Positions 35,460 through 45,000 are shown, numbered from the stretch's first letter. The stretch is DNA of 64,000 nt from CBDCUC01 sp965222485 (GCA_965222485.1 CBDCUC010000040.1:1426001-1490000), one strand, 5' to 3'. Numbers and translations are program-made. Notes: generated from the letters alone by a model not told the origin.

Positions 35460-36095
35460 TTGGAACCGTTGCATTCGCAGTTGGCTCGGCACCTGGTGGT
35501 CATGGTCAAAGTGCCTGTTGCGGGACGCGTGAAGACGCGGCTTGCCCGTCAACTGGGTGACGTGCAGGCGGCAAAGTTTTATCGCAGTACGACCGCAGCG
35601 GTGCTGTTGCGCGTTGCCGCGCCTGGAAGATGGCAGACACATCTGGCTGTGACGCCGGACATCGGCGTTGCGAGTTCGGCTTGGCCACTTAATGTGCATC
35701 GGTTCGGCCAGGGCGGAGGCGATCTTGGACAGCGAATGCAGCGCGTTTTCGACGGTATGCCGCCGGGGCCCGTCGTCATAATTGGCTCGGATATTCCAGG
35801 CATTCGTGCCGATCACATTGCGCTGGCTTTCCGAGCTTTGGGCCGCTGCGATGCCGTATTTGGGCCGGCACCTGATGGCGGATACTGGCTGATCGGACTA
35901 AAACGGCAGCCTCGTGTTTTGACGGCCTTCGATGGCGTGCGTTGGTCTTGCGCTCACACCATGAAGGATACGCTTGAGAACCTGGCAGGACACAAGGTTG
36001 CGTTTTTGCAAGAACTGGATGACGTGGATCAGGCGGACGATCTGGAACGCCTGTCGTATCTCGCCGGACGGGTTGTGTTGCCAGAAGCACGCTGA
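35460..36095 (+). CDS. DUF2064 / TIGR04282-type glycosyltransferase
   Basis: The 211-residue protein has the nucleotidyltransferase-like pattern VVMVKVPVAGRVKTRLA, IIGSDIPGI, VFGPAPDGGYWLIGLKR and the late DVDQADDLERL, the DUF2064 signature. TTG at 35460 is supported by AGGAG six bases before it. It follows the TIGR04283 gene on the same strand by 124 bases; an intervening short frame (35199-35459) looks non-genuine. The pair probably assembles a glycosylated product whose identity is unknown here. Confidence 0.87.
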   Translation: MEPLHSQLARHLVVMVKVPVAGRVKTRLARQLGDVQAAKFYRSTTAAVLLRVAAPGRWQTHLAVTPDIGVASSAWPLNVHRFGQGGGDLGQRMQRVFDGMPPGPVVIIGSDIPGIRADHIALAFRALGRCDAVFGPAPDGGYWLIGLKRQPRVLTAFDGVRWSCAHTMKDTLENLAGHKVAFLQELDDVDQADDLERLSYLAGRVVLPEAR

Positions 36096-36381
36096 TGCGG
36101 TCGGGTATTCAAAGTCTCGCCACAAGACCGTCGTGTTCTGAGGTGCCAAGAGCCTCTGGGTGGCAGATGCGCTAATTAACCAAGTCGATCGGAAGGACCT
36201 GTCGGGTCACCAGCGGACTGAGGCAAGTAAGCATGTCGGCATGTGGGGTCATGTGTTCGACGTGAGCATAGTAGTTTCAAGTTAGTTGGTCTTGGGGTCA
36301 GTACATAAGCGTTCTCAGGTGCTAGGATCAGGCTTGCGGATGTGTGGCCAATAAAACGAGCTCCCTGCCGGAATAGGCTGA

Positions 36382-37344
36382 ATGTCGTCGATTACTGAAC
36401 AATTTTCGCCCCCACAGATCCTTGCTTTCGGACAGAAGGCGGAAGCAGAGGATAAGCTGGAATATGCGCACAAGTTTTACAGCTTCATCGTGGATCACCT
36501 GGGCAATGAGGCGGAGGCGGACGCTGCCCGCGAAGGCCTGAAGCGTGTCGCGGAGAGGCAGCGCAAGGACGGGCAAACGGATTTTTTGGCGCGCGCGTTG
36601 GACGGGAGCGGCGCGCAATCGGATGTGAGAAACGATGGCGGCGGGTTTATTCCCAAGGCGACGCCGCCTGCGAAGACCCCGCAAAATCCAATTTCCGTTC
36701 GCGGTTATTCCTCGCTTATGGGGCGACTGGCACAGCCATTTGCGCGTGCAAGGGTGCTGGTGGACCAGTACGATGACGTCGATCGCGATAAGGACGGAAG
36801 CCAAGCGGCAAACACGCCGAAAGTGCCTAAAACGGATTGGGTTCCAGAAGCGCCGCCGGCACCAATCGTGGACGATTCTGTTTCTGCGGTCGAGAAGCGG
36901 GATGGGGATGGTGAGGTGCAAGCAGCTGCAACTGGAAGTGCGGTTGCATATGTCGGTTCAGGCGCTGCAATCGAAGGAACAGCAGGCGCACAGACGGTTG
37001 GTGTCGCGATGCCCAATCCAGCCTCAGGACAATCTCGTACGCCGATCGTGTTTGCGAAGCGCTATTACACCGGACGATTGATTGCGCGTCTACTGTCAGG
37101 TCTGGGTTGGGTTTTATTGTTATCCGGCGCAGGCATTGGCGCGATGGTATTTTTCAACTTCAGGCCACTTGATCTGGTGGTAGAGGAATTTGCCGGGCTG
37201 ACCAGTGAACGCACAATTGCATTTGTCTGCTATGCGGGTGGGCTTGTTCTAGTCGTGATCGGTCAAGTCATGCGTGCTGTGTTTGAGGGGGCAAATGCGG
37301 CGCTGGAAGCGTTAGCGGTCGAACGGTCGCGGAGCGGCTGGTAG
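36382..37344 (+). CDS. Hypothetical protein with two C-terminal membrane helices
   Basis: The 320-residue protein has an N-terminal helical region of about 75 residues (FGQKAEAEDKLEYAHKFYSFIVDHLGNEAEADAARE), reminiscent of a single helical repeat, then a long low-complexity middle rich in Ala, Pro, Gly and charged residues, and at the end two membrane helices (LLSGLGWVLLLSGAGIGAMVFF and FVCYAGGLVLVVIGQVMRAVF). I do not recognise a family. It faces moaB convergently. ATG 36382 is the start. Confidence 0.7.
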   Translation: MSSITEQFSPPQILAFGQKAEAEDKLEYAHKFYSFIVDHLGNEAEADAAREGLKRVAERQRKDGQTDFLARALDGSGAQSDVRNDGGGFIPKATPPAKTPQNPISVRGYSSLMGRLAQPFARARVLVDQYDDVDRDKDGSQAANTPKVPKTDWVPEAPPAPIVDDSVSAVEKRDGDGEVQAAATGSAVAYVGSGAAIEGTAGAQTVGVAMPNPASGQSRTPIVFAKRYYTGRLIARLLSGLGWVLLLSGAGIGAMVFFNFRPLDLVVEEFAGLTSERTIAFVCYAGGLVLVVIGQVMRAVFEGANAALEALAVERSRSGW

Positions 37345-37445
37345 GACTGACGATGACCGCCGCCGGCCAGCTTCCCTGCACGCTTTGGCGAGGCGTGTGG
37401 ACTATTGCGCGTCAAACGAACTCATCGGCTAACGGCAGTGAGTTG

Positions 37446-37982
37446 TTAGGGTTTGCCTTCCAGAAACCGCGGCATGATTTCGACGAAGTTGCATGGGCGG
37501 TGCCGATTGTCGAGCTGCCATTTCAGTATCCCTTCCCAAGCGTCGCGGCACGCTCCTGGGGAGCCCGGCAGGCAAAAAATGAGTGTTGCGTTCGCGATGC
37601 CCGCACAAGCGCGGGATTGAATGGTCGACGTTCCCACCTTTTCATACGAGATCATGTGGAAGAGCGTCGAGAAGCCATCAATCTCTTTTTCGAACAATGG
37701 GCGCACAGCGTCCGGTGTTACATCGCGGCCGGTAAATCCGGTGCCGCCGGTGGTAAGAATGCAATCGATATCAGGAGACGCGATCCATGCGGAGACTTTC
37801 TCCCGTATGATCCTTTGGTCGTCAGCGACGAGCGTTCGGTCTTTGAGTTGGTGGCCTGCTTTGACCAAAAATTCGGCCAGGAGTGAGCCGGATTTGTCTT
37901 CGTCTTGCGTCCGGCTGTCTGACATGGTGAGGACGGCGAAGCTCAGGGGGATGAATTCGCGTGTATCGTCAATTTTTGGCAT
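37446..37982 (-). CDS. moaB: Molybdenum cofactor biosynthesis protein B
   Basis: The 178-residue protein has the MoaB/MogA motifs LTMSDSR near the N-terminus, the substrate site LTTGGTGFTGRDVTPDAV and the late IFCLPGSPGACRDAWEGIL. It adenylylates molybdopterin before metal insertion. ATG at 37982 is preferred to the GTG a few codons upstream. No other moa gene is in the window. Confidence 0.92.
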   Translation of the reverse strand: MPKIDDTREFIPLSFAVLTMSDSRTQDEDKSGSLLAEFLVKAGHQLKDRTLVADDQRIIREKVSAWIASPDIDCILTTGGTGFTGRDVTPDAVRPLFEKEIDGFSTLFHMISYEKVGTSTIQSRACAGIANATLIFCLPGSPGACRDAWEGILKWQLDNRHRPCNFVEIMPRFLEGKP

Positions 37983-38074
37983 TTGTTGCACCGAGAGAAA
38001 CGCTATGCCGACAAAGAGGCCAAGCCTGCGTGCCGGACGTCATAGGTGGTCGCTAACGGCCCGCATAAAGACGC

Positions 38075-38098
38075 AAAAAGGGGCATACGTATAGCCCC
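38075..38098 (-). terminator. Intrinsic terminator on the minus strand
   Basis: On the minus strand, GGGGC and GCCCC pair around a partly self-complementary TATACGTAT loop and are followed by T5 (38079-38075). It lies about 65 bases after the stop of the GyrI-like gene and before moaB, so it should end that transcript. Confidence 0.72.
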
Positions 38099-38163
38099 GG
38101 TGTTGCAAATTTCTGGACTATCGGCGCTGCGCGTGTGGGAGCTGGGCACACGTGGGCAACGAT

Positions 38164-38694
38164 CTATCCGCTAAACTGGCGGCTTCGCACGTCGTGTATT
38201 GCTGCAGCAACGGGAAGGCATAGGTCAGCGCGCAGATTCTCGGTCTCGCAGGTCTGAGGATCGTCGAGATGGATTTCGACGAACGGTCGCGTGTGATCTA
38301 TTTCCAGACCGGATGTGGCCGCCCATTCATCGCGCATGAGCTTGATAAGCTTGCCGTTTAGCTTGTAATCACCACGATGACGATGGCGGGCATATGCCCC
38401 GCCAGGAAGGTAGTCGAACAATAAACCTTGAAGATCGGATTCGTTGATACCCGGAGGTAGTTCGATGCAGGCGTCGTACCGGCGATCCTCCGGAGGAACG
38501 ATGTCAGGGTTGTCATGAGACAGGCCGAATCCTTGCGCAACTTCCTGCCGCAACCCGCTCTTGTCCAGCCATTCGAGCATCTGATCCCACGCCGTCGCAC
38601 AGGCGGTAGAATACGGTCCCGTGGCCCGTATGAAGCCCACACGTCTTGGGCGGAGATATAGAAGATTACTTTTCAACGCTGTGCCGCCTTGCAT
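38164..38694 (-). CDS. Stand-alone GyrI-like small-molecule-binding domain protein
   Basis: The 176-residue protein matches the AraC effector-binding/GyrI-like fold without an attached DNA-binding domain. Visible segments are VGFIRATGPYS near the start, the SHDNPDIVPPEDRRYDACIEL core and the YARHRHRGDYKLNGKLIKLMRDEW block. Such proteins bind drugs or small molecules, or inhibit gyrase in E. coli SbmC. ATG at 38694 is the annotated start, but TTG at 38676 has AAGGCGG in better position. It ends at a terminator. Confidence 0.75.
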   Translation of the reverse strand: MQGGTALKSNLLYLRPRRVGFIRATGPYSTACATAWDQMLEWLDKSGLRQEVAQGFGLSHDNPDIVPPEDRRYDACIELPPGINESDLQGLLFDYLPGGAYARHRHRGDYKLNGKLIKLMRDEWAATSGLEIDHTRPFVEIHLDDPQTCETENLRADLCLPVAAAIHDVRSRQFSG

Positions 38695-38751
38695 TATGCG
38701 CAGTTTGTTCTGCTAGGACACGATAGCCACGCTGGCGAACAGGAGCTTTAA

Positions 38752-38771
38752 ACAATTGGATACAATTAGAT
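38752..38771. repeat. Tandem 10-base direct repeat upstream of the GyrI-like gene
   Basis: Two adjacent copies, ACAATTGGAT and ACAATTAGAT, differ at one base. They lie about 60-75 bases before the GyrI-like start and could be a regulator site. The promoter itself is not clearly recognisable. Confidence 0.4.
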
Positions 38772-38837
38772 CAAAGAACGGGTTGAATGCGGAAAATCCG
38801 TATCAGTCTAAATAATGTGTAAATTTTTGATCTGACT

Positions 38838-39746
38838 CTATTGGCCGAGTGCTGCCCGGATTTCCAGAAGGTCGCGCCAAGCCAAACGTTTTGCGCCGGG
38901 TGTCCGCAGTAAGTATGCAGGGTGGAGTGTCGCCAACGCACGGTATGTCCGGGTTCCAATCGTACAGTCTCGCCATTTGCCGCGCAGGCGCATGATTCCG
39001 TCGGTTGTTTGCAGTATGTGTTTTGCTGCCGCTCCTCCTAGTAGAAGAATAACTTCAGGTTCGACGAGCGCAGTCTGGCGTTCGAGGAATGGGCGGCAGA
39101 TTAAGGTTTCCTGCGGTGTGGGGGTGCGGTTTCCGGGGGGGCGCCAATAGACGACGTTGGTAATGTGGACGGCTGATTCGTCAAGGTCGATGGCAGCGAG
39201 CATTTTGTCGAGCAGCATGCCTGCGCGGCCGACAAAGGGTTTGCCGGTCAGGTCTTCGTCGCGCCCCGGTGCTTCGCCGATGATCATAATGCGAGCTTTT
39301 GGCGCGCCTCTGAAGACGCATGTGTTTTTTGCGGTTGCTTTGAGTGAGCAGCCGTCGAAGGTTGCAATCGAGGATGCCAGTTCATCAATCGTCCTGGCTG
39401 CCGCAGCCAGTTGGCGGGCAGACTTGACCGATGCGTCTGGTGGTTCGGTGGGAAAGTGGCGTTGTGACCCCCCTGTTGTGGTTTGTGCCCGCCGATCATC
39501 TTGTTGATAGGGCAACCGTCCTGGTTCTGGACCGGGCGGTGCGTGATCTTGGTTTGCGGGTTGGCCGTTTGGGGCCGGTAGTTCGGATTTCGCTTGGCGC
39601 AGTGTCTTCAGTGCAGCCTCGCCCGGCGGGGTCTCGCCGCGTTGCAGCCAGTCGATCGCCGGTTCGGAGACGGCCGCATCTATGCCCATCTCGCGATACC
39701 ACGCGAGCAATTCGACGAGTGCTCTTTTGGATTTGTCTGGCACCAT
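38838..39746 (-). CDS. Uracil-DNA glycosylase, family 4-like
   Basis: The protein has about 302 residues; the C-terminal 200 form the uracil-DNA glycosylase fold with the family-4 motif GEAPGRDEDLTGKPFVGRAG, ITNVVYWRPPGNRTPT and the late LATLHPAYLLR. Cysteines in DGCSLKATAKNTC and further on (ICRPFL, WRDC) could form the 4Fe-4S cluster of this family. The N-terminal 100 residues are low-complexity. It removes uracil from DNA. ATG 39746 is taken; an upstream TTG is at 39755. Confidence 0.9.
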   Translation of the reverse strand: MVPDKSKRALVELLAWYREMGIDAAVSEPAIDWLQRGETPPGEAALKTLRQAKSELPAPNGQPANQDHAPPGPEPGRLPYQQDDRRAQTTTGGSQRHFPTEPPDASVKSARQLAAAARTIDELASSIATFDGCSLKATAKNTCVFRGAPKARIMIIGEAPGRDEDLTGKPFVGRAGMLLDKMLAAIDLDESAVHITNVVYWRPPGNRTPTPQETLICRPFLERQTALVEPEVILLLGGAAAKHILQTTDGIMRLRGKWRDCTIGTRTYRALATLHPAYLLRTPGAKRLAWRDLLEIRAALGQ

Positions 39747-39886
39747 GCCTTCCAATCATTTTCTCGTAGTCGGGCCGGGACCGCTCGTCCCCGGCTACGC
39801 GACCGGCCGTCACGTCGGGGTTGACGGGCCGGCCCCCGGCAACCTAATCGAATGCTCGTGATTTGAAATACAAGGACAATTGAGTG

Positions 39887-41575
39887 ATGGGAAGCATTGG
39901 GGCGGCTTTGCCTGAACGCGAGGCAATGGACTTCGACGTGGTCATTGTTGGTGCAGGGCCGTCAGGGCTTGCGGCTGCGATCCGCTTGAAGCAGCTGGCG
40001 GAAGCGGCCGGGCAGGAGCTATCCGTCGTCGTTCTGGAGAAAGGGTCGGAAGTTGGCGCGCACATCCTTTCCGGGGCTGTCATCGATCCAACGGGACTGG
40101 ACCGGCTGATACCCGACTGGCGGGATAAGGGCACTCCGCTCACAACCAAAGTCTCACGCGACCGGTTCTTATATCTGGGCCCGGCCGGTCACATTCGCCT
40201 GCCGAACTTCGCGATGCCACCGTTGATGAACAATCATGGAAATTACATCGGAAGCCTGGGGGCTGTCACGAAGTGGCTGGGAGAGCACGCGGCGGAATTG
40301 GGTGTCGAAGTATATCCTGGCTTTGCTGCCTCGGAAGTCCTTTACGATGAAGACGGCGCCGTTGCAGGAGTGGCGACGGGCGATATGGGTGTTGGCCGTG
40401 ATGGACAGCCCAAGGACAGCTTTGTTCGAGGCATGGAGCTGCGCGGCAAGTATACACTGATTGCAGAAGGTGCGCGTGGTTCGCTTGCTAAGCAACTCAT
40501 CGGACGCTTCAAGCTCGACATTGGCAGCGAACCGCAAAAATTCGGCATAGGCTTGAAGGAAATCTGGCAGGTTAAGCCGGACCGGCACGACAAGGGGCTT
40601 GTGCAGCATTCGTTCGGCTGGCCGCTTGATAATCGAACTGGCGGCGGTGGTTTCGTCTATCACTATGACGATAATCTGGTTGCCGTCGGATTCGTCGTTC
40701 ACCTGAATTACGAAAACCCATATTTGTCGCCCTACGATGAATTCCAGCGTTTCAAGACGCACTACACAGTGTCTGAGACGCTCGAAGGGGGTAAACGCAT
40801 CGCTTACGGTGCGCGTGCGATCACCGAGGGGGGATGGCAGTCGCTGCCTGAACTTGTATTTCCAGGTGGCGCGCTGCTGGGTTGTGCGGCAGGGATGGTT
40901 AATGTCCCGCGCATCAAGGGCAGCCACAACGCAGTGCTGTCCGGCATAGAAGCCGCCGAAGCGGCATTCAAGGCTGTGGTTGATGGACGCGAGCATGATC
41001 GACTGGACAGTTACGAAGTGGCTGTTCGCACAGGCGATATTGCAAACGACTTGAAGCCTGTGCGCAATGCAAAGCCATTCTGGTCGAAGTTTGGCACGCT
41101 TGTGGGCATTGGGCTTGGCGGTGTCGACATGTGGCTCAATTCCATCCCCGGGCTTAAGGGTATCGGGCTTGGCTATACGCTCAGGCATGGCAAGCCCGAT
41201 TACGCGTGCTTGCACAAGGCGCGCCGGGCAAAGAAAATCGATTATCCAAAGCCGGATGGCGTGCTGACGTTCGACAAGCTGACCAGTGTCTCGTTCTCAG
41301 CAACAAATCATGAAGAAGACCAGCCCGTACACCTGGAGCTTGAAGACAAGCTGGTGCCTGTGGTGGTCAATCTGCCGGACTATGCGGAGCCCGCGCAGCG
41401 TTATTGCCCTGCCGGTGTTTACGAGATCATCGAGGATGAGAAGGGGCAGGCACAGCTGCAGATCAACGCTCAGAACTGCGTTCACTGCAAGACGTGCGAT
41501 ATCAAGGATCCGAGCCAGAACATTAACTGGGTGTGTCCGGAAGGCGGCGGAGGTCCCAATTACGCCGGTATGTAG
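39887..41575 (+). CDS. Electron transfer flavoprotein-ubiquinone oxidoreductase
   Basis: The 562-residue protein has an FAD-binding GAGPSGLAAAIRL start, the membrane-contact middle region and the C-terminal 4Fe-4S cluster motif CVHCKTCDIKDPSQNINWVCPEGG. It passes electrons from ETF (fatty-acid and amino-acid dehydrogenases) to the quinone pool at the inner membrane. The start is ATG 39887, with an in-frame GTG one codon before. The gene stands alone; etfAB are not in the window. Confidence 0.96.
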   Translation: MGSIGAALPEREAMDFDVVIVGAGPSGLAAAIRLKQLAEAAGQELSVVVLEKGSEVGAHILSGAVIDPTGLDRLIPDWRDKGTPLTTKVSRDRFLYLGPAGHIRLPNFAMPPLMNNHGNYIGSLGAVTKWLGEHAAELGVEVYPGFAASEVLYDEDGAVAGVATGDMGVGRDGQPKDSFVRGMELRGKYTLIAEGARGSLAKQLIGRFKLDIGSEPQKFGIGLKEIWQVKPDRHDKGLVQHSFGWPLDNRTGGGGFVYHYDDNLVAVGFVVHLNYENPYLSPYDEFQRFKTHYTVSETLEGGKRIAYGARAITEGGWQSLPELVFPGGALLGCAAGMVNVPRIKGSHNAVLSGIEAAEAAFKAVVDGREHDRLDSYEVAVRTGDIANDLKPVRNAKPFWSKFGTLVGIGLGGVDMWLNSIPGLKGIGLGYTLRHGKPDYACLHKARRAKKIDYPKPDGVLTFDKLTSVSFSATNHEEDQPVHLELEDKLVPVVVNLPDYAEPAQRYCPAGVYEIIEDEKGQAQLQINAQNCVHCKTCDIKDPSQNINWVCPEGGGGPNYAGM

Positions 41576-41918
41576 GCGTCCAGTTTTGTGACTATGACCA
41601 TTGACGGCTGCGTTACTGAACTGGCCTTAGCGGCAGAGCTGTCAGCCGTCCCACCAACTCGCAAACCTGACGACCCAGTGTGTTGGTATGCCTTGGAAAT
41701 TTCTGTTTTTTGGTGGCACGCCAGCGTTCAGTTTATGATCGTTTGGTGCCTGTGTTCCATTTTGCCCGAATGCCGGCGTGCTCGCCAGCCAACATGTCCA
41801 AATTGTTAGGTTGAAAATGGTATCGAATGCTCGCCAACAGCTTGTGATATTTGCTAACTTACTGAACTGATATCCGGTCGAATTTGTCGATTGCCGGCCT
41901 TTGGAAGGTTTGCAGCTA
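41576..41918. other. Intergenic region between ETF-QO and the TPR gene
   Basis: About 340 bases with no credible gene; a plus-strand frame at 41588-41809 is Trp/Cys-rich and looks spurious. No clear terminator of the ETF-QO transcript was found. Confidence 0.45.
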
Positions 41919-44093
41919 ATGCGCTCAGCTACTGGAACGTGCAGGTATTTACTTGCAGCAACGTCCTTTGCATGTCTCGCGGTATTGCTCATTTTCTTAC
42001 CGCTGTCGTCGCAGCTGCAAGCTCGTACCGATTCTCAGGTCGAGCACATGCGGTCGCTGGCAGGGAATTATCTTGCCGGTAGGTTCGCGCGGAGCCGTAA
42101 CGATACTGAGCGGGCGTCGCGCTTTTACCGCGATGCGCTGGTCCGAGATCCCGGAAACGCGATCCTTCTGGAGAATGGCTTTGTGGTCGAAGCCATGCGC
42201 GGAAACTTTGACGACGCACACAAGCTTGCAAAGGAACTGGTGGACAAACGTCCCACTAACCGTATGGCTCAGATGTTTCTTGGGCTCTCCGCGTTTAAGC
42301 AGAAGGACTATGGGGCAGCGGAAGCGCACTTCAAGGCAGCATCCAAGGGCCCGATCGGCGAGCTGACAAGTGCGATCGCCATCGCATGGATCCGGCTTGC
42401 TGATGGTAAAACGTCTGCCGCACTCAAAGCGCTTTCGTCGCCGCGCCAAGTCGAATGGGCGAAGTTCTACATTCGCTATCACCGTGCGCTTATTCTGGAT
42501 GTCGCGGGGCAGTCGGAACGGGCGCGCTCTCAGTTTGCCAATGTGTTTCGACAAGATAGCCGCACGTTGCGCACGGCGTTGGCATTTTCCAGGCATGCTG
42601 CAAAAAACGGCGACAAGCGTTTTGCGCTCGATATTCTGCGTCAGCATTTGGAAAAAGGTGTTGGCCAGGGCCATCCGTTAGCGCGCGACTTGAGAAAGCG
42701 CATTGCTGAAGGCGAGCAGGTAGACCTTCTGATCAAGACACCGTCTGAAGGGATCGCGGAGGTCTTTTATGGGCTCGGCGAAGCACTGACAGGCGAGGGC
42801 GGCGTCAACACCGGTATCCTGTATCTGCAGTTGGCGCTCTACGTTGAGCCTGAGGAACATTTCGCGCTTGCCTCACTGGCAAACGCTTATGAGACCACCA
42901 AGGACTATCAGGCGGCGATCGATACATATGAACGCATTCCGCGTGGAACGGCCCTTCAGGCTGCCATCGATGTCAGGCGTGCGTTCAATCTCAACCTGCT
43001 GGACCGGGTTGAAGATGCGCGAAAGACACTGCTTGCCATCGTCGACGATGTGAAAGCGAAAGAGCAGGCAAGCGAACAGGTCAGTGCGGACCCTGCCCCT
43101 GCGTCCAAACCTGAGCGGACCATTTCGTTGCCGTCCGACGAACGTCTTTTGCTGCTGGGCGATTCGGGTGATGACGTTGCCAGACTACAAAAGATCCTGA
43201 ATGCGCTGGGCTATGAAGCTGGTCCAGTGGATGGGATTTTCGGTCTTGGCACGCGTGGGGCGCTTGTCGCATTTCAACGGGACAACAAGATCGACGTCGA
43301 TGGAGTAATGGGTGGCCAAACACTTGCGGCGATGTCAAAGCCGAAAGTGCAGGATGCGTTGCGCGGCGCCGGCCTCGATTCCGGCGATGGTGTTGCCGGG
43401 CTTGCGTCGTTGAAAGCGGATGAGGCTGCTGCGAGGCGGGGCCAGCTCATTGAGATTTATGACGCGCTGGGCAATATCATGCGCTCGCGCAAACGCTACA
43501 GCGAGGCGATCGACTATTATACGAACGCGATCGACTTGGTCGTGCGTCCGAAAGACAGGCACTGGGCCTTATATTATTCCCGCGGGACGTGTTACGAGCG
43601 CTTAAAGCGCTGGCCTCCGGCCGAAGTGGACTTGTTGAAAGCCCTTGAGTTGCAACCTAACCAGCCGTTGGCGCTCAATTACCTGGGCTATTCATGGATC
43701 GATCAGAATAAGAACCTCAAAAAGGGACTGAAACTGATTGAGAAGGCGGTGGCGGCCAAGCCTGAAGATGGTTACATCGTCGATAGTCTGGGGTGGGCAC
43801 ACTACAAGCTTGGCAATTACAAGAAGGCCGTGCGGTATCTTGAACGTGCCGTTGAGCTGCGCCCGGAAGATCCTGTCCTAAACGATCATCTTGGTGACGC
43901 ACTCTGGCAGGATTCACGTCGGCGCGAGGCCCGGTTCCAGTGGGAGCAAGCGCTCACGCTTAATCCCGAGCCTGAAGACGAGCGCAAGATCAAAAAGAAA
44001 CTTGAAGAGGGCCTGCAACCGGAAAAGCGTGCTGGTGCGAGCGCGAATGATGTGCCGCTACCGGAGCAACGGGCGGCGGGCCCTGCTCAATAA
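41919..44093 (+). CDS. Exported TPR protein with an internal peptidoglycan-binding domain
   Basis: The 724-residue protein has a signal peptide (YLLAATSFACLAVLLIFLPLSSQLQA), many TPR-like helical repeats from about 30-380 (RFYRDALVRDPGNAILLENG type), a peptidoglycan-binding type 1 domain at about 410-470 (LLGDSGDDVARLQKILNALGY and DGIFGLGTRGALVAFQ), and classic TPRs in the C-terminal third (YYSRGTCYERL, QPNQPLALNYLGYSW, DSLGWAHYKLGNYKKAVRYLERAVEL). Homologous TPR proteins sit before ispE in Rhizobiales, but the central cell-wall-binding unit is unusual. ispE starts 28 bases after the stop. Function is unknown. Confidence 0.85.
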   Translation: MRSATGTCRYLLAATSFACLAVLLIFLPLSSQLQARTDSQVEHMRSLAGNYLAGRFARSRNDTERASRFYRDALVRDPGNAILLENGFVVEAMRGNFDDAHKLAKELVDKRPTNRMAQMFLGLSAFKQKDYGAAEAHFKAASKGPIGELTSAIAIAWIRLADGKTSAALKALSSPRQVEWAKFYIRYHRALILDVAGQSERARSQFANVFRQDSRTLRTALAFSRHAAKNGDKRFALDILRQHLEKGVGQGHPLARDLRKRIAEGEQVDLLIKTPSEGIAEVFYGLGEALTGEGGVNTGILYLQLALYVEPEEHFALASLANAYETTKDYQAAIDTYERIPRGTALQAAIDVRRAFNLNLLDRVEDARKTLLAIVDDVKAKEQASEQVSADPAPASKPERTISLPSDERLLLLGDSGDDVARLQKILNALGYEAGPVDGIFGLGTRGALVAFQRDNKIDVDGVMGGQTLAAMSKPKVQDALRGAGLDSGDGVAGLASLKADEAAARRGQLIEIYDALGNIMRSRKRYSEAIDYYTNAIDLVVRPKDRHWALYYSRGTCYERLKRWPPAEVDLLKALELQPNQPLALNYLGYSWIDQNKNLKKGLKLIEKAVAAKPEDGYIVDSLGWAHYKLGNYKKAVRYLERAVELRPEDPVLNDHLGDALWQDSRRREARFQWEQALTLNPEPEDERKIKKKLEEGLQPEKRAGASANDVPLPEQRAAGPAQ

Positions 44094-44121
44094 TGGTCGC
44101 GGACGGCGCCGAGCCGAGACG

Positions 44122-45000
44122 ATGATGCATGAGGCACGCGCGCGTGCAAAAATTAATCTGACATTGCGGGTCGCAGGCCGTCGTGCTGACGGCTACCACG
44201 AGTTGGCCAGCCTCGTTGCGTTTGCACAGGATGCAGCCGACGATCTCAAACTGGCGGTCGGGGCACCGTGTGACGTATCGGTCGAAGGGCCGTTCGGCGA
44301 CACAATCGCGGGAGAAAACCTGATCGCGACGGCGCTGGCAAAGCTGACTGATCTTTATCCGTCTTTGAAGCTTGGTGCGGTCCATCTTGTAAAACGGCTT
44401 CCCGTCGCAGCGGGAATTGGCGGTGGCTCAGCGGATGCCGCAGCGTTGTTGCGTTGCGTGCGGGCAGCCAATCCTGATGCGGATGAAGCGGTCGATTGGT
44501 TGTCGCTGGCCGCGTCGCTCGGTGCCGATGTTCCGTCGTGTTTTGCCAACAGGGCAACGTTCATGACCGGGATCGGCGATGAGCTCAATGAGATCGCGCC
44601 GCTGCCGCCGCTTGCAGTGGTTTTGGTCAATCCCATGGTTTCGGTTCCACCTGACAAAACGGCGCAGGTGTTTGGGCGGCTCAACGCACCGGTGTTGCGT
44701 CGCGACCGAAAGCGAACCCCTGTTCTGTTCCCTGGGCCTTTTCCTGATCAGGCACAGCTTGTCGATTTCATCTCTCAGACAGGTAACGATTTGCAGGCCG
44801 CAGCAACGGCGGTTGTGCCGGAAATACCGTCTGTTTTGCATGCGTTGCGAGAGCTGCGCGGTTGCCGGCTAGCAGCGATGTCGGGCGGCGGGCCGACATG
44901 CTTTGCACTGTTCGACGATATGGTGAGTGCGCGCGCGGGCGCGGGCGTTTTGCAAGACCAGCGGCCAGACTGGTGGGTCGTTGCCAGCGAGCTTTGCTGA
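44122..45000 (+). CDS. ispE: 4-diphosphocytidyl-2-C-methyl-D-erythritol kinase
   Basis: The 292-residue GHMP kinase has RAKINLTLRVAGRRADGYHEL at the start and the ATP-binding loop PVAAGIGGGSADAAALLR, the IspE-defining motifs, plus the late MSGGGPTCFALF. It phosphorylates CDP-ME in the MEP pathway, upstream of IspH encoded at 6.7-7.7 kb. ATG at 44122 (or 44125) fits; the open frame extends back into the TPR gene, which is not credible. It is convergent with glyS. Confidence 0.95.
   Translation: MMHEARARAKINLTLRVAGRRADGYHELASLVAFAQDAADDLKLAVGAPCDVSVEGPFGDTIAGENLIATALAKLTDLYPSLKLGAVHLVKRLPVAAGIGGGSADAAALLRCVRAANPDADEAVDWLSLAASLGADVPSCFANRATFMTGIGDELNEIAPLPPLAVVLVNPMVSVPPDKTAQVFGRLNAPVLRRDRKRTPVLFPGPFPDQAQLVDFISQTGNDLQAAATAVVPEIPSVLHALRELRGCRLAAMSGGGPTCFALFDDMVSARAGAGVLQDQRPDWWVVASELC

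Noticed and set aside
43891..44121. N-terminal extension of IspE
   Set aside because: It lies inside the TPR gene in another frame; ATG 44122 starts the conserved domain.
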